Positions 57,756-63,478 of a stretch of 64,000 nucleotides of DNA are shown in pieces (position 1 is the stretch's first letter; every line of letters begins with the position of its first letter). Both the position numbers and the translations under genes were made by a program. The notes beneath the pieces are model-generated. The model had not been told where the DNA came from, searched no databases, and saw nothing but the letters and a program-made list of their open reading frames with translations. The stretch comes from Methylotenera sp. (lineage in GTDB: Bacteria > Pseudomonadota > Gammaproteobacteria > Burkholderiales > Methylophilaceae): positions 241,059 through 305,058 of the forward strand of contig JAKFVD010000016.1 in assembly GCA_021732365.1 (NCBI GenBank). Reading direction: 5' to 3'.

Positions 57756-57795
57756 GATTAAAAGTTAACCCTCAAATTGCGTTAACTTTTTAATC
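57756..57795. repeat. Long inverted repeat before the integrated element
   Basis: GATTAAAAGTTAAC and GTTAACTTTTTAATC pair over 14 positions with one extra base, loop 11 bases. It lies between DUF4124 and attL. On the minus strand it may have terminated the ancestral tRNA-His transcript. Contains copy 4 of the TTTGAGGGTTAA motif. Confidence 0.6.
57765..57776 (-). repeat. TTTGAGGGTTAA motif, copy 4
   Basis: Exact minus-strand copy overlapping one arm of the inverted repeat. Confidence 0.6.
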
Positions 57796-57870
57796 TTATT
57801 AAATACTTAACTAAGCAGTAGTATTCACTTAAAAGCTTTAGCTAAAAGATTTTGAGCAGGAATTAAATAG

Positions 57871-57916
57871 ATGGGGTGGCTGATGGGGCTCGAACCCACG
57901 ACAACAGGAATCACAA
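57871..57916. repeat. attL, 46-bp copy of tRNA-His 3' half
   Basis: Identical over 46 bases to the end of the tRNA-His gene at 63070-63115. It contains the T-arm and 3' CCA but stops in the anticodon region, so it is no functional tRNA. Confidence 0.95.
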
Positions 57917-57971
57917 CCTGAGTAACATTTAACCCTAAATTATTGATTTGAAGTTACATAAGCAAGTTTTC

Positions 57972-58044
57972 TGTCTAATAACCAATATACTTTATATCAA
58001 CTTACTATTGAGCTTATCGTTAACAATATTCACGATATTAGACA
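57972..58044. repeat. Two inverted TATTAGACA sites beside attL
   Basis: TGTCTAATA at 57972-57980 and TATTAGACA at 58036-58044. The same 9-mer occurs twice next to attR. Likely integrase arm-type or excisionase sites. The 290-base gap to DUF3800 has no gene. Confidence 0.6.
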
Positions 58045-58124
58045 AAAATGCGGTTGTACGTGAACCTTTTGTGAAAATCTTTACCAAATAGTAAATTAAA
58101 TAACAATGTGTTAAACATTTTGTT

Positions 58125-58204
58125 TATAATTTGCAAATAAATGGATTGGGGGTTCCCGGTCGGCGTCACAGCCTCGGTGAGTGCATCGGGGCTTTTCGCT
58201 TTTT
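58125..58204 (+). ncRNA. Candidate short structured RNA or single-strand origin
   Basis: A TATAAT at 58125-58130 (no good -35) is followed by a GC-rich block and ends in a 9-bp hairpin (58171-58179 with 58184-58192, two or three G-T pairs) and TTTTCGCTTTTT. A transcript of about 65 bases ending there is plausible; alternatively the hairpin only stops transcription from the left or acts as a second-strand origin. Confidence 0.35.
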
Positions 58205-59033
58205 AGGGGTAAACTTTCAATCCCCAATTTTCATATCCAGCACCTACTGCCTCTCTACCACCACTACAAAAAAACTTTGTTTTTAAAGTCTCAAAAGCAA
58301 TATTTTGCTGTGTGGGTCGCAAAATACTGAGCCCTATCGGTCTTGCTACTAGATCTGCAAGTTGCAGTCCAGCAGAATTAACTTTTTTGTCTGCAAAGAT
58401 TATGTCAAACGGCAATCTTTTACCTAATTTATTAGCTCCGTCACAAATTCGTCTGAATTCCAATTCAAGTTCGTTATCTTCTTTTTTACCTCTGCACTCC
58501 ACAATTACATGGGTTAACTTATCTTCTTGTTTTTTCTCAATAATGAGTTCATAAAGTGTTTCTAAACAAAAACCTAATGCAATGTGGTATGGATTTTGTA
58601 CAACACTATCTGGTTTTGCACTCAATTTATTCTTGTCTATTACACAACTTATCAAAATGAAATTACTTACTTCAATAATGCTAGTAAGCTCAGATATGAA
58701 AGCATTTTTAATGTCTTTGTTTGGAAAAACGAATTCACCTCTTTCCTTTCTTATTTCATGTTCGTGCAAAACAACTGAATCATGTCCAAAATGATTAAAT
58801 TTAAACTTTTGTAGTGCAGATACAACTTTTTCGCTGTAATGCCTTTTATGAAAAACACACAAGGCTAATACAAACATTGGATATGCCGCATCCAAATTTT
58901 GCATTCCATGGTCGCCACTTTCATCAACGTACACGACAAAATTGCTGAATTTTGATGAATTGTTTTCCGCTTTTGGCGGAGAATCTAATTGAATTTCTTC
59001 ATTTTCGAATAAAGAAAACTGCTGCTGTTCCAT
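58203..59033 (-). CDS. DUF3800 protein
   Basis: A 276-residue soluble protein. The family marks are VYVDESGDHG at about residue 34 and the C-terminal LQLADLVARPIG. The fold is predicted to be RNase H-like with acidic residues that could bind metal, including DESGD and the ADLVA aspartate. Members lie often on mobile elements and near defence genes; activity is unproven. AAGGA precedes the ATG by 8 bases. It diverges from the 164-residue gene. Confidence 0.85.
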   Translation of the reverse strand: MEQQQFSLFENEEIQLDSPPKAENNSSKFSNFVVYVDESGDHGMQNLDAAYPMFVLALCVFHKRHYSEKVVSALQKFKFNHFGHDSVVLHEHEIRKERGEFVFPNKDIKNAFISELTSIIEVSNFILISCVIDKNKLSAKPDSVVQNPYHIALGFCLETLYELIIEKKQEDKLTHVIVECRGKKEDNELELEFRRICDGANKLGKRLPFDIIFADKKVNSAGLQLADLVARPIGLSILRPTQQNIAFETLKTKFFCSGGREAVGAGYENWGLKVYP

Positions 59034-59147
59034 AAAACTATTCCTTCACTCACCACCATTATTTATCACTTTAATATATTAGAAGATTATGGGCTAATAT
59101 CTTGATCCAAATTCTTTGCTTTAGAATTTCAAATTTACAGCTAGGGG

Positions 59148-59176
59148 TTGTTTATATTCCCTCATATCTTTATAGT
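59148..59176 (+). promoter_or_regulatory. Promoter of the 164-residue gene
   Basis: TTGTTT, 17-base spacer, TATAGT. The spacer contains ATTCCCTCA (59156-59164), whose complement lies in the spacer of the rep promoter. Confidence 0.6.
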
Positions 59177-59199
59177 GTTAACATATTCAGGAGCTTAAA

Positions 59200-59694
59200 A
59201 TGAGTAATAACCCTAGCAATCCCCCTGAGCCAGAAGATAAGTCATTAACTCCAATTGTTAGACCACAAAGCTATTCTGAAAAACTAGTAAATGCTCTTAG
59301 TGACAATATCTTACCAAAAGAAACTGTTCCTGAAACTCAACGTTTTGCAGCACTCTCACCTGAGCAGAAGGAACAGCTTGAGCAGATCGAAAAACGTGCT
59401 TTGATTCAATTTACAGGCATGTTAGATGAGCTTGAATCTGCACTAGGTATGTTGCGCATGGGTCACCATTTTGGCTGGAAGGTTTTATATTTAATTCACA
59501 GCAAAAAAACGATCCGCAAGTATGAAGAAATACTTGATATTAAAATTCGTGATATTTTTCCAGATGAAGGGCCAAGCGCAGAGCGTTCAATAGGTTTAGA
59601 AATTGCTAAAAGATTCTCTAATTTTTGGAAGGTCGTTTCTGGTGAGACAGAAATGACTAAAGAAGATAAGGAAAATCGAAGGAAAATCGAATAA
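59200..59694 (+). CDS. Unknown element-encoded protein
   Basis: A 164-residue soluble, charged protein without a family I recognise. The N-terminal ~55 residues are Pro/Ser-rich, followed by helical segments (SPEQKEQLEQIEKRALIQFTG, LESALGMLRMG). No signal peptide or membrane helix. GGAG lies seven bases before the ATG. A promoter precedes it and a terminator follows, so it is a single-gene unit. Place next to rep suggests a role in replication or control, unproven. Confidence 0.7.
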   Translation: MSNNPSNPPEPEDKSLTPIVRPQSYSEKLVNALSDNILPKETVPETQRFAALSPEQKEQLEQIEKRALIQFTGMLDELESALGMLRMGHHFGWKVLYLIHSKKTIRKYEEILDIKIRDIFPDEGPSAERSIGLEIAKRFSNFWKVVSGETEMTKEDKENRRKIE

Positions 59695-59710
59695 TTTTAA
59701 ATTAAACCTC

Positions 59711-59737
59711 AAAGGGAGCTTGACGCTCCCTTTTTTA
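59711..59737 (+). terminator. Terminator before rep
   Basis: GGGAGC, loop TTGAC, GCTCCC and six T. Confidence 0.93.
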
Positions 59738-59766
59738 TTGTCTATTCTGTGAGGGAATGCTAAATT
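59738..59766 (+). promoter_or_regulatory. Promoter of the rep-DUF4224-int operon
   Basis: TTGTCT, 17-base spacer, extended -10 TGC TAAATT. It begins directly after the terminator T-run. Transcription would begin close to the rep ATG at 59774, giving a nearly leaderless mRNA. The spacer contains TGAGGGAAT (59750-59758), the complement of the motif in the other promoter. Confidence 0.55.
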
Positions 59767-59773
59767 ACCTTAC

Positions 59774-60922
59774 ATGAAAAACGAAGACAACAAATTAATT
59801 GCAGTTAATCCTACCGCGTTCGGCTCGGTTGGTTGTGCGGATGCGCCAGCACCGCTCAGCCAACCGAACGAAGGCGGAACAGCAACGCCTCAAACATCAT
59901 CGATATTGGAATCTGCAGATGCCCCCCGTCTGGTAATACGGGGGGAAAGTTTAAATAATACAGATAACGACAATGGTGAAAAGTTTGAGCTTTTTAGTGT
60001 TAACGGCAAACCAGTTCTTATATCTACTCCATTACCTAAAGCAGATGGTGAGCCTTATTCAGCAATAACCGATTTTCTTAACTGCACATTCACTTTTAAA
60101 GAATTCAATATTGATTCAGTTATATTTGATTTAGTTAATTGCTTAGGTAAAAGTTTTTCGCCCACCATAAATAGATATAAGGGCTTGCATGGTTGGCAGG
60201 AATCCATCCAGCTAGGTGAAACTAAAACATTCTTTGCTTATGGCGGACAAAATAACACCGCATTTTTATCCATACCTGCTGAGGGCTGCCATATGGTCCC
60301 AAGCTGGCTTTCACTAACCAAACTTTTACGCGATAAGTTTAAAGCCAAAATTACTAGATGGGATGGTGCTGTTGACGACTATGAAGGAATTTATAACGTC
60401 GATTTGGCTGTGTCTTTATACCAAGAAGGATTATTTAATGCAGGTGGAAAAATGCCATCTTGTAGTCAAAATGGAAATTGGATAAAGCCTGATGGGCGTG
60501 GTCGCACATTTTATGTTGGCAGACGCGAAAATGGAAAAATGCTGCGCGTCTATGAAAAAGGCATGCAACTTGGGAAGAAGTTTCATCCATGGGTGCGTTG
60601 GGAAGTTGAGTTTCATAATAAAGATCGTGATATTCCTTGGGATGTATTACTAGAGCCTGGCAAGTATGTAGCTGGATCATATCCAAAAGCCACTGGATGG
60701 GTTCAAGAGAAAATGCAACGTATTCGCACATTGCAGGACACAACTCGAATTCATTATGACTGTTTAACGCATTATCTATCTAATGGATTTGGCAAGCATA
60801 TAAACGTCATGCTAGAAATCGAAGGATCATATGAAAATGTAGTTAAAAAAATCATTAGAGATGGTATACCCAAAAGATTAAACATGCCTATTCCAGCCAA
60901 AAATGATGGGTGGGCTGAATGA
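59774..60922 (+). CDS. Rep_trans-family replication initiator (RstA/NicK-like)
   Basis: A 382-residue initiator. After an N-terminal ~75-residue low-complexity part, the region from DFLNCTFTFKEF on fits PF02486 (Rep_trans): GLHGWQESIQLG, AKITRWDGAVDDYEGIYNV, FYVGRRENGKMLRVYEKG and WVRWEVEFHNKDRDIPWDVL. The family includes RepC of pT181, NicK of ICEBs1, Orf20 of Tn916 and RstA of CTX phage. They nick DNA by a tyrosine and start rolling-circle replication. Two GC-rich hairpins lie inside the 5' coding part. The stop overlaps the next ATG by four bases. Confidence 0.85.
   Translation: MKNEDNKLIAVNPTAFGSVGCADAPAPLSQPNEGGTATPQTSSILESADAPRLVIRGESLNNTDNDNGEKFELFSVNGKPVLISTPLPKADGEPYSAITDFLNCTFTFKEFNIDSVIFDLVNCLGKSFSPTINRYKGLHGWQESIQLGETKTFFAYGGQNNTAFLSIPAEGCHMVPSWLSLTKLLRDKFKAKITRWDGAVDDYEGIYNVDLAVSLYQEGLFNAGGKMPSCSQNGNWIKPDGRGRTFYVGRRENGKMLRVYEKGMQLGKKFHPWVRWEVEFHNKDRDIPWDVLLEPGKYVAGSYPKATGWVQEKMQRIRTLQDTTRIHYDCLTHYLSNGFGKHINVMLEIEGSYENVVKKIIRDGIPKRLNMPIPAKNDGWAE
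59814..59877 (+). repeat. Long imperfect hairpin inside rep
   Basis: Arms 59814-59832 and 59860-59877 begin CCGC and end TCGGTTGG/CCAACCGA; nearly all of about 18 positions pair. The loop holds a second GCGG/CCGC stem. It is much more GC-rich than the element around it. Confidence 0.7.
59922..59945 (+). other. Putative double-strand origin / nick hairpin
   Basis: CCCCCCGT (59922-59929) and ACGGGGGG (59938-59945) are perfect complements around the 8-base loop CTGGTAAT. From established knowledge, origins nicked by Rep_trans proteins of the NicK/Orf20 type contain a C-run/G-run inverted repeat with the nick between the arms, and several lie within or at the start of the rep gene. The nick site here is inferred. 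Confidence 0.65.
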
Positions 60923-61143
60923 GCATATTAAATATAATATTTTTAAGCTCTCAAGAGCTCAAAGAATTAACAGATTTAAAAATTCCAAAAGCTCAAATGC
61001 GGTGGCTTGATAAAAATAAGTACCCCTATGAAATAAGCGCTGCTGGTAAACCCAAAGTGCTCCGCTCGTACTTATTTGATCGACTCCAGAATACTTTAAA
61101 TAAGACACAATCAGCTGAACCAAATTTTGATGCAATCAGATAG
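60919..61143 (+). CDS. DUF4224 small DNA-binding-like protein
   Basis: A 74-residue protein with FLSSQELKELTDLKIPKAQMRWLDKNKYPYEISAAGKPKVLRSYL, the DUF4224 pattern. Such proteins are encoded just before integrases of small elements and may be excision or control factors. It overlaps rep by four bases and lies nine bases before int. Confidence 0.82.
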   Translation: MSILNIIFLSSQELKELTDLKIPKAQMRWLDKNKYPYEISAAGKPKVLRSYLFDRLQNTLNKTQSAEPNFDAIR

Positions 61144-61152
61144 AGAAAACTA

Positions 61153-62154
61153 ATGGGCAGAAGACGTAAATTCAATTTCAATTTACCACCAAGAATGTAT
61201 CTAAAACATGGTGCTTATTACTATGTTTCTAGAGAAAATAAATGGATAAGATTATCAGAAGATAAAGCGATAGCATTTGCTAAATGGGCAGAAATTGAAG
61301 GCGAAACGCCTAGAGAAAATGGATCAGAAAAGCCTTTAACTGGATCTGTTGGTGCATTAATTGAAAAATACATGATTGAAATTGCACCTCGAAAAGCAAA
61401 ATCAACTTATCAAGGAAATTTAATTGAAGCTAAAAACTTAAAAGATGTATTTGGCAAAATGCTTGTATTAGAAATAAGACCCATGCATGTTGCGAAATAT
61501 TTAGACATTCGTGGAATAAAAGCACCAGTTAGAGCGAACCGAGAAATATCCCTGCTTTCACACATTTTTAGTTATGCAATGAGATGGGGTCAGATAGACA
61601 GAAATCCATGTATTGGGGTTGCTAAGCATCCTGAAAAAGGTCGCGATCGTTATATTTCAGATCAAGAATTTGAAGGGGTAAAAAAACTAGCAAGTGATTT
61701 AATTGTGATCGTAATGGATTTTGCATACATAACCGCAATGAGAAAAGGTGATATTCTCAAACTTAGATTAGATCAAATTAATGATGAAGGCATATGGATT
61801 AAACAATCGAAAACAGGTACTAAACAGCTCTATGAGTGGACAGATGGCTTGGTTAATGTTGTTAGTAGAGCGAAAGCATTAAAACGACCTATACAAGGTT
61901 TATATTTGTTTTGCACACGACAAGGACAACCTTATTCAGATACTGGAATTAAAGCAATGTGGAACCGAGTGCAAATTAAATGGGCTGAATCAGGAGGTCA
62001 ACGTTTTACTTTTCATGATATTCGTGCAAAATCTTTAACAGATGCTAAAAGGCTAGGATTAGATGCACAATCTTTAGCGGGCCACGCAAATGCTGAAATG
62101 ACAAATCACTATATAAAATTAAAGGAATTTAAAAGGGTAAAGTCACTGAAATAA
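61153..62154 (+). CDS. int: Tyrosine integrase of the element
   Basis: A 333-residue phage-type integrase. An arm-binding N-terminal part (residues ~1-60) is followed by a core-binding domain (~70-160) and the catalytic domain: Arg in TAMRKGDIL, Lys in QSKTGTKQ, FHDIRAKS (H-x-x-R), the LAGHANAEM histidine and Tyr in TNHYIKL. It would integrate the element at tRNA-His. It shares an operon with rep and DUF4224. Confidence 0.92.
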   Translation: MGRRRKFNFNLPPRMYLKHGAYYYVSRENKWIRLSEDKAIAFAKWAEIEGETPRENGSEKPLTGSVGALIEKYMIEIAPRKAKSTYQGNLIEAKNLKDVFGKMLVLEIRPMHVAKYLDIRGIKAPVRANREISLLSHIFSYAMRWGQIDRNPCIGVAKHPEKGRDRYISDQEFEGVKKLASDLIVIVMDFAYITAMRKGDILKLRLDQINDEGIWIKQSKTGTKQLYEWTDGLVNVVSRAKALKRPIQGLYLFCTRQGQPYSDTGIKAMWNRVQIKWAESGGQRFTFHDIRAKSLTDAKRLGLDAQSLAGHANAEMTNHYIKLKEFKRVKSLK

Positions 62155-62157
62155 GTA

Positions 62158-62967
62158 TTAATAATATTTGTAGTTATCATATTTACTACCAAAAGGAATT
62201 AAATTTATTTCATCCCTAAAATTAGGCTCATAAATTTCAGGGCTCTGCCCATCATAATTAGTTTTTAAACTTCTTCCATGTTTAATTAATTTACTGAGCA
62301 ATGACATGCAAAAATAAATGGCATCATCATTTCGAATTAATAAATATTGAACAACATTATGATTTGAAAGATTTCTATTTCCATCTATTGTTGTGCCAAA
62401 ATAATTTGCCACATCAATAATTCTTTCTTGATCAGTAAACTTTTTGTGTTCACTTAAATAATTTTCGGTAAGTTTGTTATTTTCTTTGATTGTCTCGTTT
62501 AATAATCTTATTGACTCTTCTATAACTGTGAAATCATAAATAGCTTTTTCATTCAAAGATAAATTATTAAACAATATACTTCGCAAATTAACAGTATCAA
62601 TTTGCGGTTCACCAATAATTGGGCAAAGTCTTACAAAGTCAAAATCATCAATATTTTTACCCGCATTTATCCAATTTAAAAAAGACTTCCTTTGGGTAAA
62701 GTATTCTTTATGCGTCGGTTTTACAAAACTTTTTGTAACGAATAGATACTTATTAATATGAGTAAGTATTGCTATAGCAGCATTAACATTTTTTATTTCT
62801 TTAAGTGCCAATTCCTTATTTTTTAAATTTTCGATAACTGTTTGTGCACCTGATGCACCGAAAAAAGCACCTAAACCAGTACCTAAAAGAGGCAAAATAA
62901 AATCTTTATTTAAAATCTTATTAAATAAGAAATTTATGCATTCTAATAAAAATAATTCAGGAGTCAT
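62158..62967 (-). CDS. Unknown membrane-anchored protein
   Basis: A 269-residue protein. One hydrophobic Gly/Ala-rich segment, about residues 22-45 (FILPLLGTGLGAFFGASGAQ), is followed by a long helical cytoplasmic or periplasmic part with no motif I know. It is cargo-like: convergent with int, AT-rich and without a clear ribosome site. Position at the element end next to the tRNA, a usual site for cargo, allows a defence or exclusion role, but the sequence does not show it. Confidence 0.7.
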   Translation of the reverse strand: MTPELFLLECINFLFNKILNKDFILPLLGTGLGAFFGASGAQTVIENLKNKELALKEIKNVNAAIAILTHINKYLFVTKSFVKPTHKEYFTQRKSFLNWINAGKNIDDFDFVRLCPIIGEPQIDTVNLRSILFNNLSLNEKAIYDFTVIEESIRLLNETIKENNKLTENYLSEHKKFTDQERIIDVANYFGTTIDGNRNLSNHNVVQYLLIRNDDAIYFCMSLLSKLIKHGRSLKTNYDGQSPEIYEPNFRDEINLIPFGSKYDNYKYY

Positions 62968-63004
62968 TTTAGAATAATCTCAATTCTTAAATTTTTATAC
63001 AAAA

Positions 63005-63023
63005 TATTAGACAAATGTCTAAT
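63005..63023. repeat. Palindromic pair of TATTAGACA sites beside attR
   Basis: TATTAGACA (63005-63013) and TGTCTAAT (63016-63023) face each other with two bases between. Likely integrase arm sites. As a hairpin followed by ATTTTG on minus it might also end the tRNA transcript. Confidence 0.6.
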
Positions 63024-63069
63024 AAATACTTATTAATTGATGTGAAGTGTTGAGATAAAGGCAAGATAA

Positions 63070-63115
63070 ATGGGGTGGCTGATGGGGCTCGAACCCACGA
63101 CAACAGGAATCACAA
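63070..63115. repeat. attR within tRNA-His
   Basis: The 46-bp identity to attL covers the 3' half of the tRNA gene, from its 3' CCA to the anticodon loop, so the element supplies the half now in use. Confidence 0.93.
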
Positions 63116-63147
63116 TCCTGGACTCTACCAACTGAGCTACAGCCACC
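63071..63147 (-). tRNA. tRNA-His (anticodon GTG)
   Basis: The anticodon loop is TTGTGAT between 5-bp arms. The G at position -1 opposite C73 and the encoded CCA are present. The T-arm GTGGG TTCGAGC CCCAT is canonical. Confidence 0.97.
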
Positions 63148-63168
63148 ATTGAAACTAGATAAGCAGTT

Positions 63169-63245
63169 TGGTCTGCCCGACAGGAATCGAACCTGTAACC
63201 CCCAGCTTAGAAGGCTGGTGCTCTATCCGGTTGAGCTACGGGCAG
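63169..63245 (-). tRNA. tRNA-Arg (anticodon TCT)
   Basis: Acceptor CTGCCCG/CGGGCAG, anticodon loop CTTCTAA, T-loop TTCGATT and encoded CCA. It lies 21 bases from tRNA-His. Confidence 0.97.
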
Positions 63246-63309
63246 ATGGTTACACGTTTGAAGCACTAACTAAAAGGGAAGACCACTTTATTTTTACTGC
63301 TAAAGTAAT

Positions 63310-63386
63310 TGGTCGGCGTGGAGAGATTCGAACTCCCGACATCCTGCTCCCAAAGCAGGCGCGCTACCAGGCTACGCTACACGCCG
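63310..63386 (-). tRNA. tRNA-Pro (anticodon TGG)
   Basis: Acceptor CGGCGTG/CACGCCG, anticodon loop TTTGGGA, T-loop TTCGAAT and encoded CCA. First of the three in the transcript. Confidence 0.97.
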
Positions 63387-63396
63387 AAGAGGCAGA

Positions 63397-63425
63397 AATA
63401 TAGCGCAATACAGCCTTTTGGTCAA
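63397..63425 (-). promoter_or_regulatory. Promoter of the tRNA Pro-Arg-His operon
   Basis: TTGACC, 17-base spacer, TATATT on the minus strand, about 10 bases before the mature tRNA-Pro end. Confidence 0.8.
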
Positions 63426-63478
63426 TTCTAATATGTTAAAATGTTACTTTATTTTTAATAATTGTTTGAATTACACGT

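Larger units (their letters stand above)
57871..63115. mobile_element. 5.2-kb integrated element at tRNA-His
   Basis: Bounded by perfect 46-bp direct repeats that match the 3' half of tRNA-His from the anticodon loop to CCA. It holds DUF3800 and an unknown membrane protein as possible cargo, a 164-residue unknown protein, a Rep_trans initiator, a DUF4224 protein and a tyrosine integrase that lies at the end next to the intact tRNA. No capsid, coat, Zot, relaxosome or coupling gene is visible. It is more AT-rich than the flanks by eye. A replicating satellite or integrative mobilizable element is the best reading. Confidence 0.9.

Noticed and set aside
57917-58202. A further gene between attL and DUF3800
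   Set aside because: Stops in all frames and no ribosome site; only repeats and a hairpin.
59757-59777. Six-codon leader peptide MLNYLT overlapping the rep start
   Set aside because: The GAGGG before it is too close to the ATG, and the predicted transcript starts after it.
63149-63403. Open frame on plus across tRNA-Arg and tRNA-Pro
   Set aside because: It is the complement of tRNA genes; such frames are a well-known false protein family.
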